From an uncultured Eubacteriales bacterium (GTDB lineage Bacteria; Bacillota; Clostridia; Oscillospirales; Acutalibacteraceae): DNA of 64,000 nt. Under the pieces are notes generated by a model. It had not been told where the DNA came from and did no database searches. It was given only the letters and a program-made list of their open reading frames with translations. Location: contig CAKUFK010000009.1 of the NCBI GenBank assembly GCA_934647945.1, positions 43,477-107,476 of the forward strand, in the 5' to 3' direction. A program made the translations under genes and the position numbers. Shown one piece after another: positions 1 through 6,981 of this stretch. Each line of letters begins with the position of its first letter. Position 1 is the stretch's first letter.

Positions 1-786
1 CAGTCGGGCGAGACGGCGGATACCCTCGCCGCTTTGCGGGAGGCGAAAAAACGGGGGGCCCGGGTCCTGTCCATCGTCAATGTGGTGGGCAGCTCGATCG
101 CCTCGGAGAGCGACGACGTGTTGTACACCTGGGCGGGGCCGGAAATTTCGGTCGCTACGACCAAGGCGTATTCGACTCAGCTGACCATGCTGTACCTCAT
201 CGCTTTTTATATTGCGGAGAAGCTCGGACACATCGACGACCGGGATCTCCGCCGCCTGCTCAGCGCTCTGGTACGGCTGCCGGACATGGTGTCGGGAATT
301 CTCCGTCAGGCTTCCGAAATCGAGCAATTGGCCCAGCGGTATGCCTATCTCGAGCATGCGTATTTCATCGGGCGGAACCTCGATTATGCGGTGGCGCTGG
401 AGGCCTCCCTCAAGCTCAAGGAGATCAGCTACATCCATTCCGAGGCATACGCCGCGGGAGAGCTCAAACACGGCACCATCTCCCTCATTGAGGAGGGGAC
501 GTTTGTTGTGGCCCTGGCCTGCACCGACAAGGTGACGGAAAAGACCCTCTCAAATGTCAAGGAAGTGCGGGCACGAGGCGCCGAGGTGCTCCTGGTGACC
601 ACCGACGATAACCGGGATGTCACGGAGGAGGCGGACCACATCCTCTACATTCCCAAAACAAACGACCTGCTCATGCCCTCCCTCGAGGTAGTGCCCATGC
701 AGCTTCTCGGGTATTACATCGCCCTGGCGCGCAAATGCGACATCGATAAACCCCGCAACCTCGCCAAGAGCGTGACGGTGGAATGA
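1..786 (+). CDS. glmS: Glucosamine-6-phosphate synthase (isomerising), C-terminal part
   Basis: This is the 3' part of GlmS, which makes glucosamine-6-phosphate from fructose-6-phosphate and glutamine for peptidoglycan and other amino sugars. The reading frame is open from base 1, so the N-terminal glutaminase domain lies outside the window. The visible part is the two SIS sugar-isomerase domains: QSGETADT and TTKAYSTQ in the first, and KLKEISYIHSEAYAAGELKHG in the second, which is the hexose-phosphate and isomerase-site region. The protein ends in LAKSVTVE, the usual GlmS C-terminus. A short hairpin with a T run follows the stop. No frameshift is seen. Identification is firm; only the 5' end is missing. 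Confidence 0.96.
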   Translation, partial: QSGETADTLAALREAKKRGARVLSIVNVVGSSIASESDDVLYTWAGPEISVATTKAYSTQLTMLYLIAFYIAEKLGHIDDRDLRRLLSALVRLPDMVSGILRQASEIEQLAQRYAYLEHAYFIGRNLDYAVALEASLKLKEISYIHSEAYAAGELKHGTISLIEEGTFVVALACTDKVTEKTLSNVKEVRARGAEVLLVTTDDNRDVTEEADHILYIPKTNDLLMPSLEVVPMQLLGYYIALARKCDIDKPRNLAKSVTVE

Positions 787-793
787 TCCCCTG

Positions 794-816
794 AACCGGA
801 AAAGCCGGTGTTTTTC
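794..816 (+). terminator. Rho-independent terminator after glmS
   Basis: The inverted repeat accgg/ccggt with a 5-nt loop is followed directly by GTTTTTC, 8 bases after the glmS stop. The stem is short but the position is right. Confidence 0.55.
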
Positions 817-1815
817 ATGAGGGACGGCGCCCTCTTTTCCTGGCTGCCACAAGGTCTATTTCGCCAGGACGCCCTGGCCCCCGGATGCTCAGCCGGCTAA
901 AACCCGCCATCCTCTCGTGCCCTGAGCCAAACGCGGGTGAAAAGGGGGGCCGGCCGTTGCAAATGAAACGCCCGAATGGATGGAGTAGGATAAAAAGCAC
1001 TCTGCCGGGAAACGAACCTGGACCGCAGCCCTTTATCTAAAATCGTTGGTTTGGGAATCTACGTACCCGCCGACTTTCCCAAAAAGAACTCCGGCCTCGC
1101 CCCTGAAGGCTCTCTATACTGGCGGGCACTGGGGCCGGTCACCCGCCATTGTGATGTCCCACAATGGCCCTAAAAATCAAATTACCTGGGGGGTCCAGGG
1201 GGCCCCCCTTGGCGCCTCTTTCCCCGTTCCTACTCGATTAGCCTCGGGCAAATGCGGAAGCATTTGCGAGGGCCGGGGCAGGCCACGTATGATTTCGACG
1301 GCGTTCGTCGTCAAGAAAGGGGGTGGCCCGCAGGCCAAACCTTGCCATCACTTGCCAGTCTTTTATTCGCTCATGCCATAAAGCACATGCTGTGCTTTGG
1401 CACCTCCTTTCTCTGTGCGGAGAAAGGAGGCAAAGACGCAGGATCATCTGCCGGTTTTCTTACCATACAAATAGGGGCTGCGGCCCCAGGTGTTTTTTTG
1501 GTCTTAATATCATAAAACGATGATCACCCAGACCCCTGGGAGCCCCGGGCCCCCTCTCTGTAGTTTACGCCGATTTTCATAAAAAGAAAATCGGCCAGCA
1601 ATCTGGGGTCCGGGGGACCCCCGGCGGCGTTTTTGCCCCCTTTTGTTGCTACGAGCTGAAGCTCGGACAAACTCCAACACGCCCCGCAAAAACGGGTCTG
1701 GCCTTGCGGGCCACCCCTTTCTCGGCGCAAAAGGGCCGGGCAGAACGCGGCTAGAAACGTTGCCAGAATCGATCCGGCGATCATAGATCAAAAAAAGAGG
1801 GCCGGAACTTTCCTC
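817..1815. other. Gene-poor 1-kb gap with GC-rich intergenic repeats
   Basis: No open frame here looks like a protein: the short ORFs lack family motifs, overlap in all frames and have poor starts. The stretch holds several related GC-rich blocks. A block CTGGGG..TCC.GGGG..CCCCC near 1188-1225 recurs near 1602-1640. A block GGTGGCCCGCAGGCCAAACC near 1322-1341 recurs inverted near 1698-1722. Two strong hairpins lie at 1380-1435. Such modular inverted repeats suggest a dispersed intergenic repeat family rather than decayed genes. Confidence 0.5.
1380..1435. repeat. Tandem hairpins, the second containing an anti-Shine-Dalgarno-like arm
   Basis: Hairpin 1 is AAAGCACA-TGC-TGTGCTTT (1380-1398), a perfect 8-bp stem. 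Hairpin 2 is CCTCCTTTCTC-TGTGCG-GAGAAAGGAGG (1403-1430), a perfect 11-bp stem. It can extend through CTTTG/CAAAG with a 3-nt bulge. The left arm, CACCTCCTTTCT at 1401-1412, equals the 3' end of typical Firmicute 16S rRNA, and the right arm is SD-like. There is no T tract, so it is not a simple terminator. Confidence 0.6.
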
Positions 1816-1844
1816 TTGATTTGAACGGATAGGCGTGATATGCT
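1816..1844 (+). promoter_or_regulatory. Sigma-A-type promoter for nfnAB
   Basis: TTGATT (1816-1821), a 17-nt spacer and TATGCT (1839-1844) fit a vegetative promoter. The predicted leader of about 60 nt contains a hairpin GGAGTTC/GAACTCC (1865-1884) just before the SD GAGGAG of nfnA. Confidence 0.5.
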
Positions 1845-1908
1845 TATAGATACTTTTAAAAAGGGGAGTTCTATCCGGAACTCCAGTTTGAACAGAGGAG
1901 AGCCGCCC

Positions 1909-2736
1909 ATGTTTCCGATCCTACATAAACGCGCATTGAATGCATCCGTCTCCCTGATGGAGGTGGAAGCTCCCTATATCGCCCGGAAGGCCCGGGCGGG
2001 ACAGTTCATCATCCTGCGGGTAAACGAAACCGGCGAGCGGATCCCCTTAACCATCGCCGATCACGATACCGAACGGGGGACCATCACCATCATGTATCAG
2101 AAGGTGGGGAAAACCACCCTGCTTCTGGATACGCTCGCCGCCGGGGACGCCATTCTCGATGTAGTGGGCCCGCTCGGCCGGGCGACCGAACTCGAGGGCT
2201 GCCGCCGGGTGGCGGTCGTCGGTGGGGGCGTGGGCTGCGCCATCGCTTATCCCGAGGCCAAAGCCGCCCATCAGGCCGGCGCGCAGGTGGATATGATCGC
2301 CGGTTTCCGCAACCGGGACATCGTTATGCTCGAAGACGAGTTCCGGACGGTGAGCGACCGCCTGTATATAATGACGGACGACGGTTCGTACGGTGAAAAG
2401 GGGTTTGTCACGGTCAAACTGCAGGAGCTGCTGGACGCGGGCGAGACCTACGACCTGGTAATCGCCATCGGCCCCCTGCCCATGATGCGGGCGGTGGCCG
2501 GCGTGACCAAACCCTATGGGATCAAGACTCTGGTGTCCATGAATCCGATCATGATCGACGGAACGGGGATGTGTGGGGGCTGCCGCCTGACCGTCGGAGG
2601 TGAAACCAAGTTCGCCTGTGTCGACGGCCCGGAGTTCGACGCGCATCAGGTCGACTGGGACGAGGCGATGAAGCGCTTGACCCAGTACCGCGAGGAGGAG
2701 CACGCCTGCCGGCTGCGATTCACAGGGGAGGCTTGA
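1909..2736 (+). CDS. nfnA: NfnA/SudB-type FAD and [2Fe-2S] subunit of ferredoxin:NADP oxidoreductase
   Basis: This is the small subunit of a two-subunit NADH-dependent reduced ferredoxin:NADP+ oxidoreductase (NfnAB), a cytosolic complex that couples NADH, NADPH and ferredoxin pools. The N-terminal half is a ferredoxin-reductase FAD domain (ERIPLTIADHD). The middle is an NAD-binding domain beginning VAVVGGGVGCAIAYPEA. The C-terminus has the conserved cluster ligands in GTGMCGGCRLTV and FACVDGPEFD. The frame is open further upstream, but ATG 1909 has a good SD (GAGGAG) and starts MFPILHKR, as in the family. nfnB follows about 100 bp later. Dihydroorotate dehydrogenase electron-transfer subunits are the closest alternative, but the nfnB neighbour argues against that. 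Confidence 0.9.
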   Translation: MFPILHKRALNASVSLMEVEAPYIARKARAGQFIILRVNETGERIPLTIADHDTERGTITIMYQKVGKTTLLLDTLAAGDAILDVVGPLGRATELEGCRRVAVVGGGVGCAIAYPEAKAAHQAGAQVDMIAGFRNRDIVMLEDEFRTVSDRLYIMTDDGSYGEKGFVTVKLQELLDAGETYDLVIAIGPLPMMRAVAGVTKPYGIKTLVSMNPIMIDGTGMCGGCRLTVGGETKFACVDGPEFDAHQVDWDEAMKRLTQYREEEHACRLRFTGEA

Positions 2737-2837
2737 GGCCGGCACCATGAGCGCGGCGCACTTTTTACCGACATCCGGCCGCTTTCCACGATACGGAAGC
2801 GGCAGACCGCTAAATCCGGAAAGGACATGGACTGATT

Positions 2838-4232
2838 ATGGCAGTGAACAAACAAACGGAAAAAACCCCGATGCCCGAACAGCCGGCATTGGAGAGAGCC
2901 GCGAATTTCGACGAGGTGGCCCTCGGTTATACGGCGGAAATGGCGCTCAATGAGGCGGCCCGCTGCCTCCACTGCAAAAACCGCCCCTGCGTTACGGGCT
3001 GCCCGGTGAACGTGCAGATCCCGGACTTCATCGCCAAGATCGCCGAAGGGGATTTCGAAGGGGCGTATCAGACGATCCGGGAGACCAACGCCCTGCCCGC
3101 GGTCTGCGGCCGGGTATGTCCGCAGGAGAATCAATGCGAATCCAAATGTGTGCGGGGCCTCAAGGGGGAGCCGGTCGCCATCGGCCGGCTGGAGCGGTTC
3201 GCCGCCGATACCCACCGGCAGAATACAGCCGGGCCGGCCGCGTCCCCGGCGGTGCAAAGCGGCCGCCGGGTGGCGGTGATCGGCTCCGGTCCCGCCGGCC
3301 TGACCTGCGCGGGGGATCTGTGCCGCCTGGGATACGCGGTGACGGTATTTGAGGCGTTTCACACCGCGGGCGGCGTGCTGATGTATGGAATCCCGGAATT
3401 CCGCCTGCCCAAATCGATCGTGCAGGAGGAAATCGATGCGTTGAAATCCGCCGGTGTGGATATCCGGACCAATATGGTCATCGGCAAAACCCTATCGCTG
3501 GACGAGTTGTTCGACGAGGGGTTCGATGCCGTATTCATCGGCAGCGGCGCCGGCCTGCCGAGCTTTCTCGGCATCCCTGGCGAAGGGCTGCTGGGTGTCC
3601 TGTCCGCCAACGAGTTCCTCACCCGGGTCAACCTGATGAAGGCTTACCGGGAGGAGTATGACACCCCTGTCAAGCATGCGCGGCATGTCGTCGTCGTGGG
3701 GGGAGGCAACGTGGCCATGGACGCCGCCCGCTGCGCGAAACGCCTGGGCGCCGAAAGCGTGACGGTCATCTACCGGCGGGGGGAAGAGGAAATGCCCGCC
3801 CGGCTCGAGGAAATCCATCATGCCAAAGAGGAAGGGGTCTCATTTGAATTCCTGACCGCGCCGGTCGAGATCTGCGGAGACGAGAAGGGAGAGGTGACCG
3901 CGATTTCCTGCGTTTCCATGGAGCTCGGCGAACCGGATGCCTCCGGGAGGCGCCGCCCCAGTCCGATCCCGGGGAGTGAGCATGCGATTCAGGCGGATAT
4001 GGTCATTGCGGCGATCGGAAACACTCCTAACCCGCTGATCCGGACCACCACCCCGGGCCTGGAGGCCAACCGGCGCGGCTGCCTGATCGTGGAAGAGGAC
4101 AGCCTGCGGACCACGCGCGAGGGCGTCTATGCCGGAGGCGACGCGGTGACGGGCGCGGCCACGGTCATCCTGGCGATGGGGGCCGGAAAACGGGCTGCCG
4201 CGTCGATTGACGCCTATCTCTCAAAAGCCTGA
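2838..4232 (+). CDS. nfnB: NfnB / glutamate-synthase-small-subunit-like FAD oxidoreductase
   Basis: This is the large subunit partner of NfnA, a homologue of the glutamate synthase small subunit (often annotated gltA or SudA). Near residues 45-105 lie the two-[4Fe-4S] ligand motifs CLHCKNRPCVTGCPV and CPQENQCESKC. A first dinucleotide site VAVIGSGPAGLTCAG (about 147) binds FAD, and a second, VVVVGGGNVAMDAAR (about 290), binds NADPH. The C-terminus has the family GGDAVTGAATVILAMGAGK block. Length (464 aa) is normal. ATG 2838 is preceded by a GAAAGGA SD. No glutamate synthase large subunit is nearby, so the NfnAB role is preferred. A strong terminator follows. Confidence 0.92.
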   Translation: MAVNKQTEKTPMPEQPALERAANFDEVALGYTAEMALNEAARCLHCKNRPCVTGCPVNVQIPDFIAKIAEGDFEGAYQTIRETNALPAVCGRVCPQENQCESKCVRGLKGEPVAIGRLERFAADTHRQNTAGPAASPAVQSGRRVAVIGSGPAGLTCAGDLCRLGYAVTVFEAFHTAGGVLMYGIPEFRLPKSIVQEEIDALKSAGVDIRTNMVIGKTLSLDELFDEGFDAVFIGSGAGLPSFLGIPGEGLLGVLSANEFLTRVNLMKAYREEYDTPVKHARHVVVVGGGNVAMDAARCAKRLGAESVTVIYRRGEEEMPARLEEIHHAKEEGVSFEFLTAPVEICGDEKGEVTAISCVSMELGEPDASGRRRPSPIPGSEHAIQADMVIAAIGNTPNPLIRTTTPGLEANRRGCLIVEEDSLRTTREGVYAGGDAVTGAATVILAMGAGKRAAASIDAYLSKA

Positions 4233-4241
4233 CCGAAAAAA

Positions 4242-4301
4242 GGAAGACGGGTCCGGCCACCGCTATATATGGTGGTTCGGATTCCCGTCTTCCCGTTTTT
4301 T
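4242..4301 (+). terminator. Rho-independent terminator after nfnB
   Basis: GGAAGACGGG (4242-4251) pairs perfectly with CCCGTCTTCC (4284-4293). An inner ccacc/ggtgg stem stacks inside, and GTTTTTT follows at 4295-4301. Confidence 0.9.
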
Positions 4302-4410
4302 GCCGTAAGATTTTGATGTCGAACGATTGGCGATTTAGTAGAAAGACAAAAAATCTTAGATGCCCACCTGCACTTTTTTAACAAGTTGAATAATTTTTTT
4401 CAAAATTTTC

Positions 4411-4439
4411 TTGACATTTCCGTTTGAGTAGGGTAAACT
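4411..4439 (+). promoter_or_regulatory. Strong sigma-A promoter for the sigma-H-like gene
   Basis: TTGACA (4411-4416), exactly 17 nt, then TAAACT (4434-4439). Transcription should begin near 4446, only about 13 nt before the first possible start codon of the next gene. This bears on the choice of start. Confidence 0.85.
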
Positions 4440-4458
4440 GAAGATCGTATTCACATGT

Positions 4459-5094
4459 GTGGGTGATCGTAGGGCGTTTGAGGTGGTGGCGTTGAGCGCA
4501 GATTCCGCGGGGCTGCCGTTGGAAACCCTGAGCGATGAACAACTGGCAGGACTGGCGGAAGCAGGAAGCGAGGAGGCCTTCTCCCTGCTCGTCGGGCGCT
4601 GCTCGTCCATGATCCAGGCACAGGCCCGGCGTTATCGCGGCACCCATCTCGATGCGGAGGATATGGCGCAGGAGGGGTTTTTAGGCCTCTTGTCAGCCGT
4701 CCAAACATATCGTGAAACAAAGAAGACCTCGTTCCGCACGTATGCCTCGGTCTGTATCCGCCACCGTATGGTCTCGGCCGTCAGGCGGGCTGGCGGGGAA
4801 CCGCCGGTTCCGGGATTTGATCCGGAAGAGGAGGCAGGCGCCGCGGGGGTTGCCGATGGGCAGGGCGGTGTGGATCCTGCGCTGCTGGTGATGCAGCGGG
4901 AGGAGACCCTCCGGCTGCAGAAATGGCTCGAACATATTCTGACTCCGCTGGAAAAGCGGGTGTTGTTTTATCATCTGAGCGCGTATTCCTATGAGGAAAT
5001 TGCGCAAAAATTGGAGATTGGGCCCAAGACTGTGGACAATGCCCTTCAGCGTATCCGCCGGAAATTGTCCAAATCCCCCCTTCCTTCCGTGTAA
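4459..5094 (+). CDS. sigH: RNA polymerase sigma-70 family factor, sigma-H-like (early sporulation)
   Basis: This is a sigma factor that redirects RNA polymerase, most like sigma-H (Spo0H), which acts at the onset of sporulation. Region 2 is clear: LVGRCSSMIQAQARRY, then LDAEDMAQEGFLGLLSAVQTY and FRTYASVCIRHRMVSAVRRA. Region 4 has LTPLEKRVLFYHLSAYSYEEIAQKLEIGPKTVDNALQRIRRKL, ending in a helix-turn-helix. Length (about 200-211 aa) fits sigH. The frame opens at GTG 4459, but the promoter would leave almost no leader there. TTG 4492, preceded by GAGGTGG at a good distance, would give M-SADSAGLPLE and may be the true start. The exact subtype is inferred from length and region sequence. Confidence 0.8.
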   Translation: MGDRRAFEVVALSADSAGLPLETLSDEQLAGLAEAGSEEAFSLLVGRCSSMIQAQARRYRGTHLDAEDMAQEGFLGLLSAVQTYRETKKTSFRTYASVCIRHRMVSAVRRAGGEPPVPGFDPEEEAGAAGVADGQGGVDPALLVMQREETLRLQKWLEHILTPLEKRVLFYHLSAYSYEEIAQKLEIGPKTVDNALQRIRRKLSKSPLPSV

Positions 5095-5112
5095 GGGGGT
5101 TCCTAAAGTAGA

Positions 5113-5130
5113 TAACGGCTTTTGCCGTTA
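5113..5130 (+). terminator. Hairpin after the sigma gene
   Basis: A perfect 7-bp stem TAACGGC/GCCGTTA with a TTTT loop, 18 bases after the stop. It lacks a T run, so termination is uncertain. Confidence 0.35.
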
Positions 5131-5136
5131 CTATAT

Positions 5137-5199
5137 GCCCGGGTAGCTTAAGAAGAGCGTTGGTTTTCAAAGGTGTCGGTCCGAATCCGTCGCAGGGCA
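5137..5199 (+). pseudogene. tRNA-like relic
   Basis: The segment opens GCCCGGGTAGCTTAAGAAGAGC, which resembles an acceptor plus D-arm. It ends GTCGGTCCGAATCCGTCGCAGGGCA, with a recognisable T-arm (7-nt loop TCCGAAT, 4 of 5 stem pairs) and a partial 3' acceptor strand. At 63 nt it is too short. The anticodon arm around TTTTCAAA does not pair, and the D-loop lacks GG. A T-rich tract follows. I read it as a degraded tRNA or a tRNA-mimicking leader of the next gene; no isotype can be assigned. Confidence 0.35.
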
Positions 5200-5226
5200 A
5201 ATTTTTTCTAAAGCGAGGTAACATCC

Positions 5227-5505
5227 ATGTACGAAGACAAGACTCTGATCTGCAAGGAATGTGGCGCGGAATTCGTGTTCACCGCCGGTGAGCAGGAATT
5301 CTATGCGGAAAAAGGCTTTGTGAATGAGCCGCAGCGCTGCAAGAACTGCCGCGACGCCCGCAAAAACGCCGCGAAGCCGGAGCGCGAGATGCATACGGCT
5401 ATCTGCGCGAATTGCGGGAAGGAAGCGAAGGTTCCCTTCAAGCCCCGCGAGGATCGCCCCGTTTACTGCAGCGAGTGCTTCGCCAGCATGAGAGGCGAAG
5501 GCTGA
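5227..5505 (+). CDS. Small double zinc-ribbon protein
   Basis: A 92-aa cytosolic protein built of two treble Cys modules. CKEC (about 9-12) pairs with CKNC (about 38-41), and CANC (about 60-63) pairs with CSEC (about 80-83). The first module has the motif EFVFTAGEQEFYAEKGFVNEPQRCKNCR, typical of the short zinc-ribbon proteins common in Clostridia. The second, VPFKPREDRPVYCSECF, is the CxxC-(x)n-YCxxCF form found in many zinc-binding small proteins. Start ATG 5227 has GCGAGG upstream. Function is not known; RNA or protein binding is a guess. A strong terminator follows. Confidence 0.85.
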   Translation: MYEDKTLICKECGAEFVFTAGEQEFYAEKGFVNEPQRCKNCRDARKNAAKPEREMHTAICANCGKEAKVPFKPREDRPVYCSECFASMRGEG

Positions 5506-5522
5506 GGATTTTGATTCCTCGA

Positions 5523-5550
5523 AGCGGCCCGGTATTCCCGGGCCGCTTTT
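5523..5550 (+). terminator. Rho-independent terminator after the zinc-ribbon gene
   Basis: AGCGGCCCGG (5523-5532) pairs with CCGGGCCGCT (5538-5547) around a 5-nt loop, followed by TTTCTC. Confidence 0.85.
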
Positions 5551-5667
5551 CTCATACCCTTTTCTCGGGCAGATGCGCTTGCTGCGGCTGAAACCGACGC
5601 TGCCAGGGGCGGACGCCGGAGCACTTTCTGCGCGGATCCGCGATACGGGAACCGGACGGGTTCCGTC

Positions 5668-5697
5668 TTGACACACTCCCTCCCCTTGTGTTATAGT
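5668..5697 (+). promoter_or_regulatory. Promoter for tRNA-Thr
   Basis: TTGACA (5668-5673), an 18-nt spacer, TATAGT (5692-5697). The about 95-bp leader before the tRNA has no gene. Confidence 0.75.
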
Positions 5698-5797
5698 TTT
5701 AACGGCGCCGCGGGCCGGTACGTCCGGCAAACCGGTACTCTTATTTAGGTTGTGCCGGTGTATGCTCACTAATAGGGCTGCACCGTGCATTCAATTC

Positions 5798-5873
5798 GCT
5801 GGTGTAGCTCAGTTGGTAGAGCAGCGCACTTGTAATGCGCAGGTCGGGGGTTCAAGTCCGTCCACCAGCTCCA
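5798..5873 (+). tRNA. tRNA-Thr (anticodon TGT), CCA encoded
   Basis: A full 76-nt cloverleaf. The acceptor is GCTGGTG/CACCAGC, the D-arm is GCTC-AGTTGGTA-GAGC and the anticodon stem is GCGCA/TGCGC around CTTGTAA (anticodon TGT). The T-loop is TTCAAGT, and CCA is encoded at 5871-5873. A perfect hairpin terminator begins 7 bases later. AT-rich DNA starts just after it, but no copy of the tRNA end was found further on. Confidence 0.97.
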
Positions 5874-5879
5874 ATGTAG

Positions 5880-5915
5880 AAAGAAGTCGATTGCTGTAAG
5901 GCGGTCGACTTCTTT
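5880..5915 (+). terminator. Hairpin terminator after tRNA-Thr
   Basis: A perfect 11-bp stem AAAGAAGTCGA/TCGACTTCTTT with a 14-nt loop. Its right arm also contains TCGACT, 17 nt before TACAAT (5928-5933), a possible weak promoter for the next gene. Confidence 0.7.
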
Positions 5916-5968
5916 CGCGTATTGTGGTACAATTAAGATACTTTATATTTGCGGAAGAAGGAGTTTGA

Positions 5969-6718
5969 GTGAAAGAATTTGTCAGCAATAGTTCGCACAA
6001 GATTATCATTGAAGAAAATGTTATAAAAATACAGTGCGTTTTTCATGAAGAATGCAGATGGTGTGACATTGTTGATTATGATTTAGAACTCAAAAACGAG
6101 AAAAAGCGAGGTAGTCTAAAGATTACAACGAAAAAGAGAAGCTATTTTTTTCATTTTTCACAATACAACTTTAATGATTTTGTAAATCTCTATAATCTCT
6201 TTTGTAAAAATTGCGAAACACACAAAGCTATGGTTGATATTCCTCATATTGAAGATGTCAGTGCTATGATGAAATTTGCATTTTCTTTTTACCATAAAAC
6301 CACTGTCATTTTGGATGACGGATACATTGTAATTGCCAGAGAAGGCGCGCTCAACGCTTTAGCTCACGGAATAGCAGGAGAAAAGAGAATTAGAATTGCT
6401 GATATAATGGCCGTTCAATTTAAAGAGCCGGGGATTGGGTGGGGATATATTCAATTCACACTTCCTGGAAGCATTGAGAGTAACCGTGGTATGAGTTCAG
6501 CTACAACAGATGAAAATACAATTATTTTTGATAAAAGCGAACTCAACTATGCTATTCGCATAAAAAAGTATGTTGAAGATGTTTTGTCCAAAAAAGACAC
6601 TTGCAATCAAAACACGAATAACGTTGCAGATGAAATCCGCAAATATCAACAATTGCTAGATGATGGAATCATAACACAAGAAGAATTCAAAAATATGAAG
6701 AAGAAAATTATAAGTTAA
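5969..6718 (+). CDS. DUF4429-like protein with C-terminal SHOCT domain
   Basis: A 249-aa AT-rich gene of unknown function. The N-terminal two thirds carry beta-rich repeats around TTVILDDGYIVIAREG and MAVQFKEPGIGWGYIQFTLPG, which resemble the DUF4429 (PH-like) module. The C-terminus, ADEIRKYQQLLDDGIITQEEFKNMKKKII, is a classic SHOCT domain, a short motif found at the ends of many phage and membrane-associated proteins. The GTG start is preceded by GAAGAAGGAG. It lies alone between tRNA-Thr and the left edge of the island. Its base composition differs from the GC-rich neighbours, so it may be a separate acquisition at the tRNA. Confidence 0.75.
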   Translation: MKEFVSNSSHKIIIEENVIKIQCVFHEECRWCDIVDYDLELKNEKKRGSLKITTKKRSYFFHFSQYNFNDFVNLYNLFCKNCETHKAMVDIPHIEDVSAMMKFAFSFYHKTTVILDDGYIVIAREGALNALAHGIAGEKRIRIADIMAVQFKEPGIGWGYIQFTLPGSIESNRGMSSATTDENTIIFDKSELNYAIRIKKYVEDVLSKKDTCNQNTNNVADEIRKYQQLLDDGIITQEEFKNMKKKIIS

Positions 6719-6821
6719 AGCGACCTGTATATCGCCTGCGACGAATTTTTTTGAAATTCATCGCGCGACATGAAGCTTGCGTCGTCATGTGTAACCCAAG
6801 TCGCAATTCATATTAAAAAGA

Positions 6822-6870
6822 CCAAAAACACCGCCCTTACGAATTACATTCGTAAGGGCGGTGCTTTTGG
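6822..6870 (-). terminator. Bidirectional terminator beyond the left GGGtGRT relic
   Basis: A perfect 16-bp stem CACCGCCCTTACGAAT/ATTCGTAAGGGCGGTG (6829-6863). It is extended by CCAAAA/TTTTGG, with TTTTT on the minus strand. It lies where a terminator would follow a GGGtGRT gene, mirroring the one at 33290-33328. Confidence 0.85.
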
Positions 6871-6902
6871 AAAATCCAGTATTCAAGCGGCCTAGCGGCA
6901 TA

Positions 6903-6974
6903 TTATTTCGCTTCGCTCACCGCCACGGCACATGCCACGGTAGCACCCACCATGGGGTTGTTGCCCATCCTGAT
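6903..6974 (-). pseudogene. Relic of the 3' end of a GGGtGRT gene (left island boundary)
   Basis: Read on the minus strand, this gives RMGNNPMVGATVACAVAVSEAK and a TAA stop at 6903-6905. The intact GGGtGRT protein at 33363-34370 ends GMGNNPMVGATVACAVAVQESFK. No upstream part of the gene is present. The 3' untranslated sequence is also related to that at 33336-33362 (both have AGTATTCA.GCG), as is the presence of a terminator hairpin. This is the remnant expected when an element integrates into the 3' end of a gene and supplies its own replacement end. Confidence 0.88.
6918..6968. repeat. Left direct repeat, candidate attL
   Basis: This contains CACCGCCACGGCACA (6918-6932) and the 20-bp core ACCATGGGGTTGTTGCCCAT (6949-6968). 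Both are identical, in the same orientation, to 33381-33395 and 33412-33431. The bases between differ at several positions. Confidence 0.85.
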
Positions 6975-6981
6975 ATAACCA

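Noticed and set aside
1046..1791. Several short ORFs on both strands in the gap after glmS
   Set aside because: They overlap in many frames, lie over inverted repeats and lack SD sites and domain motifs.
5137..5199. A selenocysteine tRNA, because the central loop could be read as TTTCAAA with anticodon TCA
   Set aside because: Far too short for selC (about 95 nt with a long variable arm), and the anticodon stem does not pair.
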